Assembly: GCA_963832365.1 (NCBI GenBank)
Contig: CAWHUL010000006.1
Location: 122,291 to 186,290 of the forward strand
Direction: 5' to 3'
Source of the DNA: CAWBRT01 sp963832365
Lineage (GTDB): Bacteria > Acidobacteriota > Terriglobia > Terriglobales > Acidobacteriaceae
Length of the DNA: 64,000 bases
Position numbers and translations under genes: made by a program
Part shown: positions 17,039 through 25,518 of the stretch, piece by piece
How the letters are laid out: each line of letters opens with the position of its first letter
Numbering within the stretch: position 1 is the first letter of the stretch
The notes under the pieces: generated by a model
What the model was told of the DNA's origin: nothing
Seen by the model: the letters and a program-made list of their open reading frames with translations, nothing else
The model's database searches: none

Positions 17039-17809
17039 CGCATGTGCTCTGCCGCCTCCTCGGCGGTCTCGTGCAGAAAGCCCCGAAGCTTGGTTTCAAG
17101 CATGCGCGGGTTCATGCCTTCCAGAATCGAGATGACGCCTTCGAGGGTCATTTCGCGCATGACCTGCGCTTCTCTGATTCGCATTCGCAGCTTGCCGGCC
17201 ACCGGGAGCAAGAACATATTCGCGGAACCCACGCCGTAGATGGTGGCCACAAAAGCCACGGCGATTCCGCGGCCCACCTCTTCTATATTCTGCAAATGCT
17301 GCATGACCTGGATGAGTCCAAGCACAGCTCCGATAATGCCAATTGTCGGCGAAAACCCGCCCGCCGATTCAAAGACTCGTGGAATGTCTTCCTCTTGTTC
17401 AGCAGACGCGTCCATATCCAATTCCATGGTTTTGCGCAATTCCTGCGGCTCAGTGCCGTCGATGGCAAGCATGAGCGACTTCTTCAGGAACTGGTCCTGT
17501 ACCGCCGATAGTTGAGCATCCAGGGAGACGATACCTTCGCGGCGTGCGCGGATGGCCAACGCGACGAGCTCGGCGATCTTGGCGTCGGCGTCGTGGTCTG
17601 GGTTCCGAGATGACATCCTTTAACCGCCGGAACGCTGCCAGCACGGAGGTCAAGGGAAACTGAAGCAGCACGGCGCCCAGGGTCCCGCCAAAGACGATGA
17701 TTGCAGCCGTCGGCTGCAGAACCTGGCCGATCTTGCCGCCTTCAAGAAAAAGGCCGCCGAGAATTCCGCCGATGCCAATGACCGTGCCGGCAATACTGCT
17801 CTTATCCAA
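17035..17809 (-). pseudogene. motA: motA, stator protein, interrupted by a +1 frameshift
   Basis: Membrane half of the stator, encoded in two frames. The upstream part (from TTG 17809, with GAGG 8 bases before it) encodes IAGTVIGIGGILGGLFLEGG through FRRLKDVISEP. The downstream part encodes ADAKIAELVALAIRARREG, the ESAGGFSPTIGIIGAVLGLI helix and the remaining membrane helices. Removing one base of the CCC run at 17600-17602 (GGG on the plus strand) joins them into a 257-residue protein of normal MotA length. The TTG start lies 4 bases after the flbD stop. It is either a real frameshift or a sequence error; see findings. Confidence 0.88.
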
Positions 17810-17813
17810 GGGG

Positions 17814-18047
17814 CTACCCTCGACCGGGCTCGTTGTTTGAGCCGGCGTAATGATTGCCTGCGATTCCTTCCAAGACGACGCGGCGGAATTCGACAATTCG
17901 GCGAATCACTTCTTCCGCGTTCTCTCGTACCACGATCTTTTCGCCGGAAACCAGAGTCAAAACCGTGTCCGGTGCCTGTTCGACAAACTTAATAAGGTCT
18001 GCATTGACGGCGAATGGCTGATTGTTGAGCTTTGTGAGCTGAATCAT
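17814..18047 (-). CDS. flbD: Flagellar FlbD-family protein
   Basis: Small protein of 77 residues that begins MIQLTKLNNQPFAVNADLIK and continues with TLVSGEKIVVREN and a C-terminal helix, the typical FlbD family pattern (this is the short FlbD of Bacillus/Acidobacteria motility loci, not the Caulobacter activator). The frame is open to 18098, but the family start is the ATG at 18047. It is encoded just before motA, as in many other genomes. The molecular role is not established; association with the stator is inferred from position. Confidence 0.88.
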   Translation of the reverse strand: MIQLTKLNNQPFAVNADLIKFVEQAPDTVLTLVSGEKIVVRENAEEVIRRIVEFRRVVLEGIAGNHYAGSNNEPGRG

Positions 18048-18354
18048 CTGTGGTGGTATGCGGCGTTGAGGCACCGCCCTCACAAAGGCCATCGGCATAT
18101 CGCTGCGCCTTCTTCAGTAAGTATCGTGCGGCAGCGCACCGGTGGAGTCAGCGAACTGCGCTAAGTTGCGAAACAGTTCGAAAAATACTTCGGGTGTGAG
18201 TGGGCCGGGCGCTAAAGGCGTGGAAATCGTTGCCGATGAGGTTGGTGAACTGACGCACGGTTCCAGCCGGCGAGAAGCGGCAAGAAGATGCGGGCATTGG
18301 GCTCGCGCCCGCAACTTCGGGGCAGGAGGAACCGAACAAGCAAAGGAGAAACAC
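18048..18354. other. Divergent intergenic region between flbD-motA-motB and fliC
   Basis: This 307-bp non-coding stretch holds the strong fliC sigma-28 promoter described separately. On the other strand a sequence at 18089-18096 reads GCCGATGG, but its -35 partner 15 bases away is GAAG. A sigma-28 promoter for flbD-motAB is therefore only a weak possibility. Confidence 0.5.
18213..18239 (+). promoter_or_regulatory. Sigma-28 (FliA) promoter of fliC
   Basis: TAAA (18213-18216), exactly 15 bases, then GCCGATGA (18232-18239) matches the FliA consensus at 11 of 12 positions. It lies about 115 bp upstream of the flagellin ATG. Confidence 0.88.
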
Positions 18355-19866
18355 ATGCTGAGCATTTTGAATAATTTTGCCTCAACAGCCGCGCAGAACC
18401 AAATGTCCATCACCAACGCCAACATGCAGAAGACCCTGCAGCAGCTCTCGTCCGGCCAGCGGATCAACTCCGGCGCCGACGATGCTGCCGGCCTCTCCAT
18501 CGCCGACGGCCTGAACGCCAACGTCTCGGCGCTCTACCAGTCCTCACAGAACGCCACCACCGGCATCGGCGAACTGCAGGTTGCCGACGGTGCTCTTGCC
18601 CAGGTGACCAGCCTGCTGAACCGCGCCGTTACCCTGGCCACGGAAGCTTCCAACAGCGGATTAACGGTTGATCAGCACACCGCGCTGAACAATGAGTTCA
18701 CCTCGATCAAGACAGAAATCAACAACATCGGCAAAACCACCACTTACAACGGCGCTGTGATCTTTGGCGCTGGTTCCGGTGGCAGTTCCACACAGGCTAC
18801 AGACCCCAATACCCTGGTATCGAGCGCAATCGATACCACGGCAGCCGCGGCAAATGCCGATACCGCAGTCAGTACGACATCGCTGGTGGTCAACGTGGGT
18901 GGAGTTAACCACACCTTTACACCAACCGCCGCCGAGACCGTGGGGAATTTCGTCAACGACATCAACAATTCAGGCACCGGGATTCAGGCGAGTGTTAATT
19001 CCAGCGGTAAATTAGTGCTGACCGACACGCTCGATCGCGGCAACATAAAAATAGACGCGACGAGCACTTTCGCGACCAAGATCGGTGCCGGCGCCGCCAC
19101 CCCGGCGACCTTCGCCAACCAGGGTCTCAACAACATGAACGTCCTCACGGGCGGCGCTGGAGTCGTCGCGGGAGCTACCGCCGGTGGCGTTGGCACCCTG
19201 ACGATTACCGCCAATAGCGTAGCTCACAACTTCACGGTCGGAGTAAACGATAAGATTTCCGATGTCATTAACACGATCAACAACGCAGGCACCGGAATTA
19301 CGGCGTCTCTCGACACGGCAACCGGCAAGGTTTCGCTGACCGACACGCAAAATAACGGCGACATCGCAGTGGGCGGCACCGCTGCCAACGTTGCGGCTCT
19401 CGACGGGGGAGTAGCGTTTTCCAACCCGGCCTTGATGACTTCTTCGAACACGTTGTCGGTATTTCTGAGCGACTCTACGGCGACCGGCACGAGCTCGGTC
19501 AATGTGGCCCTCAATCAGTTCGATAGCCAGAATCTCGGCATAGCGGGACAAGGAATCGCTAATAACGATCTGACAACCACAACGGATGCAGCCACGGCGC
19601 TGACCTCAATCAACGCTGCAATCTCCAACGTCTCTGCCCTGCGCGGCAATCTCGGTGCAGGCGTCAACCGGCTGCAGGCCGCAACCAACGTCATCGGTAG
19701 CCAGACGCAGAACCTGACTACCGCTGCCAGCAACATCACCTCGGCGGACGTAAGCAAAACGGTCGCCGATATGACTAAGTTCAGCATCCTGAGCCAGACC
19801 GGCATGGCCGCCATGGCCCAGGCTAACCAGATGCAGAAGGGCATCCTCACCTTGCTGCAAGGCTAA
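18355..19866 (+). CDS. fliC: Flagellin
   Basis: Filament subunit of 503 residues. ATG 18355 is chosen because AGGAG lies 8 bases upstream and the protein then begins with the conserved D0/D1 region (QLSSGQRINSGADDAAGLSIADG). The C-terminal D1/D0 is also typical (TAASNITSADVSKTVADMTKF). The central region carries two related modules of about 80 residues, each with an NVGGVNHTF / ITANSVAHNF start, an INNSGTGIQAS / INNAGTGITAS core and an LTDT strand, like Flagellin_IN repeats. It is a single-gene transcription unit with its own sigma-28 promoter and a terminator. It is the only flagellin in the window. Confidence 0.96.
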   Translation: MLSILNNFASTAAQNQMSITNANMQKTLQQLSSGQRINSGADDAAGLSIADGLNANVSALYQSSQNATTGIGELQVADGALAQVTSLLNRAVTLATEASNSGLTVDQHTALNNEFTSIKTEINNIGKTTTYNGAVIFGAGSGGSSTQATDPNTLVSSAIDTTAAAANADTAVSTTSLVVNVGGVNHTFTPTAAETVGNFVNDINNSGTGIQASVNSSGKLVLTDTLDRGNIKIDATSTFATKIGAGAATPATFANQGLNNMNVLTGGAGVVAGATAGGVGTLTITANSVAHNFTVGVNDKISDVINTINNAGTGITASLDTATGKVSLTDTQNNGDIAVGGTAANVAALDGGVAFSNPALMTSSNTLSVFLSDSTATGTSSVNVALNQFDSQNLGIAGQGIANNDLTTTTDAATALTSINAAISNVSALRGNLGAGVNRLQAATNVIGSQTQNLTTAASNITSADVSKTVADMTKFSILSQTGMAAMAQANQMQKGILTLLQG

Positions 19867-19883
19867 GCCTAGGCTGAAGCCAC

Positions 19884-19915
19884 AGGGCGGAGAGCGATCT
19901 CCGCCCTGATTTTTA
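19884..19915 (+). terminator. Rho-independent terminator of fliC
   Basis: A perfect 10-bp stem AGGGCGGAGA / TCTCCGCCCT with loop GCGA is followed by GATTTTTAT, 17 bases after the flagellin stop. Confidence 0.9.
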
Positions 19916-19992
19916 TGGGAGCTTCACCCCCCAACACACGCAACTGCGGCAAGTGACGGGGCTCCAAAAAGAGAATGCAAAGGGGGTGCGTC

Positions 19993-20343
19993 ATGCGAGT
20001 CGACAGTCCACTACCACCCATCCTTCCCGTGGGATCGAGCGCGCGGATTGGTTCTTTCTCATCTTCCATGGACAGTCGAATGCAAGCGTCGGGAGCGGAG
20101 CTGCCTGTGCTGGCCGCCGCTTCGGTGGAGACGGAGGCGGAAGGCAACGAACCAAACAGGCTGCGGCGTCCGGTCAAGCGGCGGGAAGACTACGAGGCCG
20201 ACCGGCAGAAAAGACGTCAGGACAGTGAAGACAACGAGCAAAGCCTCAGCGGGACAGTGAGTGTCCAATCCTCGGAAGAAGAGGTTGACGCCGGCTCCGA
20301 GGAGAACGGATCGCCGGGGCGCGAACTCGATGTGAAGCTGTGA
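19993..20343 (+). CDS. Small charged protein of unknown function between fliC and fliD
   Basis: The frame opens at 19975, but ATG 19993 has a purine-rich GGGGG 8 bases upstream, giving 116 residues. The first 50 residues are Ser/Pro/Ala-rich. The rest is highly charged, with an Arg-rich stretch followed by an acidic tail (SEEEVDAGSEENGSPGREL), probably disordered. It has no signal peptide or membrane helix and does not match FlaG, which often occupies this position. fliD starts 13 bases after the stop, so it is probably translated with it. Function unknown. Confidence 0.55.
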   Translation: MRVDSPLPPILPVGSSARIGSFSSSMDSRMQASGAELPVLAAASVETEAEGNEPNRLRRPVKRREDYEADRQKRRQDSEDNEQSLSGTVSVQSSEEEVDAGSEENGSPGRELDVKL

Positions 20344-20356
20344 GGGGGATCTAAGC

Positions 20357-21713
20357 ATGTCAACCACCGGAATTAACGTCGCAAATGCGGGAATCACCAT
20401 GTCAAACCCGCTCTCCGGGTCGGGCATCGACGTGAGCAGCGTGGTCTCTCAACTGGAAGCAGGGCAGCGCGCCCCGGAAACCAGCCTACAAAACCAGCAG
20501 CAAACCATCCAGGTCCAGGAAAGCGACCTGGCGAACCTCAATACGGATTTGTCTTCGCTGCTCACCAGCGTGCAATCTCTGACCGACTTCATGGGAGCGC
20601 TCGAATCGCAAAGCGCGACCAGCAGTGACACCTCGGTCCTCAGCGCAACCGCCACCTCGTCGGCCGCTCTCGGCAATCATTTGATTACAGTGACGAACCT
20701 GGCAATGACCGGTTCCTGGTACAGCAGCCCGGTGAGCGATTCGAGCTTTACTCCCGGTGACCTGACGTTAAGCGTCGGTGGAAAATCGACCACTCTGACA
20801 TTCGACTCCGCGCACAGCACGCTTTCGACCGCAGCCAGCTACATCAACAGCCAGAACCTGGGGGTGACGGCTAGCGTCATCACGGATTCGAGCGGCGCCC
20901 GGTTAGCGCTGGTCAGTAATCAATCCGGGACAGCCGGCGACATCTCCGTCACCAGCAGTCCGGACGGACTGGCGTTCACCCAGGGAACCGAGGGAAAGGA
21001 CGCACAGGTCACGGTCGATGGAGTTCCGGTGAAGAGCGCAAGCAACACTGTTACGGGAGCGATTGCGGGGGTGACGCTCAATTTGGCAGGAACTGACGCG
21101 GGCTCGCAGATTCAGCTCAGTGTTGGCCCGAATACCGGCAACATAACGCAGGTGGTGAACCAATTCGTCTTTTCCTACAACACCGCGATCGGGGACATCA
21201 ACGCCCAGTTCACCTACAACTCCACGACGAAGTCGCAAGGGCCGCTGGCCAGCGACGGCACCCTGGCGACGGTACAGTCGCAGCTACTGCAGCTAATGAC
21301 TTACACGGTCAGCGGCAATGCCAGCTTCTCCAGCCTGGCCAGCCTCGGCATCACCATGAACAACGATGGCTCGCTGAAAGTCGACAACTCCAAGCTGAGC
21401 AATGCCGCGCAGAACCACAGCGGCGGATTTGCAGCAGTTCATGCAGGCGACAAACGGCTTCGCCACCAATCTGCAGAACAGCCTCTATACGTTGACGAAT
21501 CCGGCCACGGGCCCGCTCACGGTCGACGCCAAGAACCTGCAAAGCACGTATACGGACCTGCAAGGCCAGATTAACGATATCGAGACACAAATCACGTCGC
21601 AGCACAGCAGTCTCGTACAACAGTACAGTGCGCTAAACGCCTTGCTGGAAGACTTTCCAACCCAGCTACGACAAATAGACGAAATGTTAGGAATTAACAC
21701 CTCATCCTCATGA
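20357..21713 (+). pseudogene. fliD: fliD, filament cap, interrupted by a +1 frameshift
   Basis: Filament capping protein (HAP2). The first frame gives the FliD N-terminus (SGIDVSSVVSQLEAGQRAPETSLQNQQQTI) and central domains to about residue 355 (VDNSKLSNAAQN). The second frame, from about 21405, gives the C-terminal coiled coil (ADLQQFMQATNGFATNLQ and SALNALLEDFPTQLRQIDEML). An in-frame TGA at 21396 in the second frame places the shift between 21399 and about 21430. Dropping one base, for example one C of the CC pair near 21415, gives a 451-residue protein of normal length. The stop overlaps the fliS ATG. Confidence 0.88.
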
Positions 21714-22186
21714 ACCCACAAAACGCCAAATCCGTTTACCGGGAAATCGAGATTCAAGGCGCCACTCCGTTGCAAGTGGTGGTCGCCCTCTACGACGCCG
21801 TTCTGCAGGATATTCGCGGAGCGATAGCGGCACAGAAGCACAACGACATTGAGGAGCGCACCGCGCAGGTGAAGCACTGCCTGCTAGCGCTCGAACAACT
21901 ACAGGGACGCCTGGATTTCGAACGCGGCGGCGAGGTAGCGAAGAATCTCGACCGGTTTTATTCGACGGTTCGCGGAAAGCTGGTGGAGGCCTCGATCAAA
22001 GGCTCCGCCGATGCTTTCGGCGCAATCGCCGACATGGTCACGACGGTTCGAAGCGCCTGGAACGAAGCCGCAACGGAACAGCTTAAGCAGCAGCGCCGCG
22101 CGAGCGAGGCGGACGGAATTCCCGATGCGGGTTTGCCCCCGGCGACCGCGGACGAGAGCGCAACTCACAGCGGCTGGACCGCCTAG
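21710..22186 (+). CDS. fliS: Flagellin export chaperone FliS
   Basis: Binds the flagellin C-terminus and prevents premature polymerisation in the cytoplasm. The 158-residue protein has the FliS four-helix pattern, with EIEIQGATPLQVVVALYDAVLQDI, a central LLALEQLQGRLDFERGGEVAKNLDRFY and a late WNEAATEQLKQQ helix. A tail of about 30 residues is not conserved. The ATG overlaps the fliD stop (ATGA), as is usual for fliDS. Confidence 0.93.
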   Translation: MNPQNAKSVYREIEIQGATPLQVVVALYDAVLQDIRGAIAAQKHNDIEERTAQVKHCLLALEQLQGRLDFERGGEVAKNLDRFYSTVRGKLVEASIKGSADAFGAIADMVTTVRSAWNEAATEQLKQQRRASEADGIPDAGLPPATADESATHSGWTA

Positions 22187-22187
22187 G

Positions 22188-22514
22188 ATGAGCGCGGAGT
22201 TGCGGGAATTCGCGAACGATCTGCTGGAAGCATCCGGCGAACTCGTGCAGTCGATCGCGGGCGGGGACTACAGCCGCGCCCTGCGGTGCCGGCGAAGGCT
22301 CGGCGGCATTACCGAGCAGGTCGCTCAGTTTCTCTCCACCGGCAAGCCGTCGGCTCCGGCCCTGCTGGAGTATTGCGCCGCACTGACAAAAGCGAACCGC
22401 ACGCTTGCGGAGGCACGAATCAAGGCACAGTTGGAACGGGATCGAATCGGCCGGGCAATGCGGCACTGCGGCAGCGTCAAGGACTGGATGGAGACCAATC
22501 GAAACACTTTCTAA
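22188..22514 (+). CDS. FliT-like small helical protein
   Basis: A 108-residue, fully helical soluble protein that starts 1 base after the fliS stop (MSAELREFANDLLEASGELVQSI). Position directly after fliD-fliS and size suggest a FliT-type export chaperone for FliD. Sequence similarity to FliT is too low to be sure by eye. It contains a basic middle segment (RALRCRRRLGGI) and a long C-terminal helix. Confidence 0.65.
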   Translation: MSAELREFANDLLEASGELVQSIAGGDYSRALRCRRRLGGITEQVAQFLSTGKPSAPALLEYCAALTKANRTLAEARIKAQLERDRIGRAMRHCGSVKDWMETNRNTF

Positions 22515-22627
22515 TGCGGTTTCAGAACAGGTGTGCCCTAAATCGAGGTCAAGAGGCTGCCTCGCCACTTCAGGATGACACTCCCACGAGTTTTTTCAGC
22601 GCCTCCTAAGAATCCCCCAATCTCTTT

Positions 22628-22643
22628 TGGCAACGATTCTGCT
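22628..22643 (+). promoter_or_regulatory. Sigma-54 promoter of the flgF operon
   Basis: TGGCAACGATTCTGCT has the invariant GG and GC 12 bp apart and matches TGGCA and (T/C)TGCT. Transcription would start near 22654, only about 15 bp before the GTG start of flgF. It is the only promoter-like sequence in the 150-bp gap after the fliT-like gene. Confidence 0.75.
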
Positions 22644-22651
22644 CTGACACA

Positions 22652-22667
22652 GTGGACGGAGGTCCAC
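22652..22667 (+). other. Hairpin presenting the flgF ribosome binding site
   Basis: A perfect 6-bp stem GTGGAC / GTCCAC encloses GGAG, so the Shine-Dalgarno sequence of flgF lies in a tetraloop 2 bases before the GTG start. Whether the full stem is in the mRNA depends on the exact transcription start. Confidence 0.5.
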
Positions 22668-22668
22668 A

Positions 22669-23400
22669 GTGGACAGCGGCTATTACGCGGCATGTGCGGG
22701 ACTGGTGGCAAAGATGCAGGCGCTCGATCTGGCCGCCAATAACCTGGCGAATGTCAGTACAACCGGGTTTCGCGGCCAGAACGCAACCTTTCAGAGCGTC
22801 ATGGCCGGGGTCAAGGCGCGGTCGGCGAGCGGCACCCAATTGATTAACGAGTTCGGAGTGTTGAACGCCCCATCCTTCAATTTTACGCAGGGGAACCTGG
22901 AGAGCACCGGCAATCCGCTGGACGTTGCGATCGAAGGGCCGGGGTTTTTCGCCGTGCAAACCGGCGATGGGGTGCGCTACACGCGCAATGGTTCCTTCCG
23001 GCTTTCCGCCAATGGCCAATTGCTGAGCGCATCCGGAGATCCGGTGCTGGGCGAACAAGGTCCGATCCAATTGGCAAACGGGTCGATTGCGGTCAGCCGC
23101 GATGGCACGATCTCGATCAACGGAGCGCTTGCCGGCAAGTTGCGTATCGTCGAGTTTCCGCCCTCAACTCCAATCACGAGCGCCGGCGCGTCCTATTATT
23201 CGGCGCCCCAGGCGGCGGCCGGAAAGGCGACGCGGTCCACGCTGGAGCAGGGGAAGCTTGAGTCGTCCAACGTGAATCCCATCTCCGGAGCCGTGGAGCT
23301 GATTTCCATTCAGCGAAACGCGGAGATGTTGCAGCGGGCGCTGGCCACATTTCATTCTCAGTTCAACCAGCTTGCGGCGCAAGAACTGCCGAAGGTCTAG
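22669..23400 (+). CDS. flgF: Flagellar proximal rod protein FlgF
   Basis: Proximal rod component of 243 residues, with GTG start and GGAGG 6 bases upstream. It begins with the rod/hook motif LVAKMQALDLAANNLANVSTTGFRG. The middle contains PLDVAIEGPGFFAVQTGDGVRYTRNGSFRLS and the C-terminus has SSNVNPISGAVELISIQRNAEML. It is the first gene of the flgF-flgG-flgA-flgH-flgI-flgJ operon. FlgF rather than FlgG is called from its length and because a better FlgG follows. Confidence 0.9.
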   Translation: MDSGYYAACAGLVAKMQALDLAANNLANVSTTGFRGQNATFQSVMAGVKARSASGTQLINEFGVLNAPSFNFTQGNLESTGNPLDVAIEGPGFFAVQTGDGVRYTRNGSFRLSANGQLLSASGDPVLGEQGPIQLANGSIAVSRDGTISINGALAGKLRIVEFPPSTPITSAGASYYSAPQAAAGKATRSTLEQGKLESSNVNPISGAVELISIQRNAEMLQRALATFHSQFNQLAAQELPKV

Positions 23401-23476
23401 GACCGGATTCGCGTAACGTGCGCATGAGTGGCCGGGAAGGCAGCGCACATCAACTTTGAAATTAGGGGGTTGAAGC

Positions 23477-24265
23477 ATGTTTCGCGCATTGCACACGGCA
23501 GCCAGCGGCATGGTTGCCCAGCAGACAAATCTCGATAACGTGGCCAATAACCTGGCCAATGCCAGTACGACAGGTTTCCGCCGGCGGCGGTTGCAGTTTC
23601 AGGACCTGATGTACCAGAGCGTGGTCATGCCCGGTTCGGCCACGACGCAGCAGACAGTCTCGTCAGGTTTGCAGGTTGGCCTTGGCACGCGTTCGGCTGC
23701 GACCGAGGTGATTCATAACCAGGGAGATTTCACTTCCACCGGGAATCCGCTGGATTTGACGATCCAGGGGAATGGATTCTTTCAGGTCAAGCTGCCCAAC
23801 GGCGAAACGGGATATACGCGCAGTGGCAACTTTCAAATGGATTCGCAAGGGAACGTCGTTACCTCGGATGGCAACCCGCTGCTGCCTTCGATCACGATTC
23901 CAAGCAATTCGACCAACATTTCCATCGGCAGCGATGGCACGGTCAACGTGACTCAGCCGGGGCAGGCGCAAGCGCAACAGGTCGGGCAAATCCAGTTGGC
24001 AATGTTTCCCAATCCGGGTGGATTGAACAGCGTGGGCAGCAACCTGTTTTTGCAGACGACGGCTTCCGGAGATCCGATTGTCGGCGTCCCCGGCGGAAGT
24101 GACGGCCTTGGGACATTGCAGCAAGGGATGCTCGAACAATCCAACGTGAGTTTGGTGGACGAGTTCGTGCAGATGATCCTGGCGCAGCGCTCCTATGAGG
24201 CGAACTCCAGGGCGGTCAGCGCCGCCGATCAAATGTTGCAACAGTTGAATTCCCTGGGGCGGTAA
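23477..24265 (+). CDS. flgG: Flagellar distal rod protein FlgG
   Basis: Distal rod subunit of 262 residues, the usual FlgG length. It has MFRALHTAASGMVAQQTNLD, then ANNLANASTTGFRRRR, the FlgG-typical LDLTIQGNGFFQVKLPNGE and the C-terminal SNVSLVDEFVQMILAQRSYE. The stop TAA overlaps the flgA ATG by one base. Together with FlgF, FlgB and FlgC (encoded elsewhere in the window) it completes the rod. Confidence 0.95.
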   Translation: MFRALHTAASGMVAQQTNLDNVANNLANASTTGFRRRRLQFQDLMYQSVVMPGSATTQQTVSSGLQVGLGTRSAATEVIHNQGDFTSTGNPLDLTIQGNGFFQVKLPNGETGYTRSGNFQMDSQGNVVTSDGNPLLPSITIPSNSTNISIGSDGTVNVTQPGQAQAQQVGQIQLAMFPNPGGLNSVGSNLFLQTTASGDPIVGVPGGSDGLGTLQQGMLEQSNVSLVDEFVQMILAQRSYEANSRAVSAADQMLQQLNSLGR

Positions 24266-24816
24266 TGAGAACAGTACTGATTCTCCTGGTGTTGAGCGGC
24301 TTGCCGCAGCTTGGTTGGGCGCAACAGGCAGGGGCCGTCGAACGCATCGCGCAATTGCTCGAACGGGAGACGCAATGCTTCAGGCCCGGGGGGGCAGGGG
24401 AGCGCCAGTCGCTGCGCATTCTCGATTCGTCGCAGCTCTCGATTCCAGCGGCTTCTTTTCGCGTGGCGGGCTTGCAGCGGACCGCTCGCGACGAGTATCT
24501 GGCCACCGTGCGCTGCTCAAGTTCAACGGAGTGTCTGCCTTTCCTGGTGGCGTTCCGTTGCGGCCGGCCGGCGAGCGCCATGGTCGAGCGTCCTAAAACC
24601 ACCCGACAGTTGAAGCGCGGTTCAGCCGTGCATCCCGGCGATAGAGCGAGGCTCGAGATGACGATCACGGGAGCCAATCTTTCTTTCCCGGTGATTTGCC
24701 TGGAGGGAGGGGATGTCGGCGAGGTTATTCGCATCAGGGCGATCGCGACCAACCGGGTTTTCGCGGCAATCGTGACCGGGCCTCGGCAATTGCGGGGCGT
24801 GGAGGGATCGCAATGA
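24265..24816 (+). CDS. flgA: P-ring assembly chaperone FlgA
   Basis: Periplasmic chaperone for FlgI. The 183-residue protein has a signal peptide (MRTVLILLVLSGLPQLGWAQ) and a C-terminal SAF-type domain (RPKTTRQLKRGSAVHPGDRA, ending GDVGEVIRIRAIATNRVFAAIV). The first half is poorly conserved. It overlaps flgG by 1 base and flgH by 4 bases, so translation is coupled. Confidence 0.85.
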   Translation: MRTVLILLVLSGLPQLGWAQQAGAVERIAQLLERETQCFRPGGAGERQSLRILDSSQLSIPAASFRVAGLQRTARDEYLATVRCSSSTECLPFLVAFRCGRPASAMVERPKTTRQLKRGSAVHPGDRARLEMTITGANLSFPVICLEGGDVGEVIRIRAIATNRVFAAIVTGPRQLRGVEGSQ

Positions 24817-25511
24817 AGCTCAGTGCGGCAGTCCCGTTACTCGTGGTGTTGCTCTGGGCAGGAGGCGTCGGAGCGTATGCGTCGCAAAAAGGGAGAGAGC
24901 AGCGCACGCTGGCGGAGTATCTGAGCAGCCTGAAAGAGCCGTCCGCTGCCGCCGTTGCGGGAAAGACTATCGGAAGCTTGTGGAGCGACAATGCGGGGAT
25001 CGGCCAACTGGCAGCCGACTACAAGGCGGGAAGGCTGAACGATTCAATCATCGTAAGGATTTCCGAGCAGACGACCGCCAACCAGACAGGAACGGTGAAC
25101 GCGCAACGCTCCATGAGCGCCAGCTCCGGGTTTGCAGGTTTGCCGGGCGATCTTAGGACCAAGGGCGTTTCCAATCTGTTCTCGCCCAACTCCAGTTATC
25201 AGCTCAAAGGCCAAGGGCAGGCATCCTCGAACTCCAGCATACAGAGCACGCTTTCAGGGACGGTTGTCGCCGTTCTCACCAGCGGATCCCTGGTGGTGGA
25301 GGCGCGCCACTCGATCCTGGCGGACAACCAGCATCAGGACATTACCCTGCGGGGCATCGTGCGGGCCGGGGACATCGCTCCGGACAACAGCATTCTCTCT
25401 TCGCAAATGAGCAACCTGGAACTTGATATACGCGGCAAGGGCGTGGTGAGCGATGGAACGCGGCAGCCGAACGTTGTTATTCGTACGCTGCTGCGGCTGT
25501 TCAACTTCTGA
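24813..25511 (+). CDS. flgH: L-ring protein FlgH (without a lipobox)
   Basis: Outer membrane ring protein of 232 residues, starting at ATG 24813 within the flgA stop. It has the FlgH pattern GSLWSDNAG, NDSIIVRISEQTTANQTG, LSGTVVAVLTSGSLVVEARH and IRGKGVVSDGTRQPNVV. The N-terminal signal (MKLSAAVPLLVVLLWAGGVGAYA) contains no cysteine, whereas FlgH is normally an acylated lipoprotein. It would therefore be a soluble or otherwise anchored L-ring subunit. Its presence implies an outer membrane. Confidence 0.93.
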   Translation: MKLSAAVPLLVVLLWAGGVGAYASQKGREQRTLAEYLSSLKEPSAAAVAGKTIGSLWSDNAGIGQLAADYKAGRLNDSIIVRISEQTTANQTGTVNAQRSMSASSGFAGLPGDLRTKGVSNLFSPNSSYQLKGQGQASSNSSIQSTLSGTVVAVLTSGSLVVEARHSILADNQHQDITLRGIVRAGDIAPDNSILSSQMSNLELDIRGKGVVSDGTRQPNVVIRTLLRLFNF

Positions 25512-25518
25512 GGGCTTG

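Noticed and set aside
18089..18115. Possible sigma-28 promoter for flbD-motA-motB on the minus strand
   Set aside because: The -10 GCCGATGG is good, but the -35 reads GAAG instead of TAAA at the required distance.
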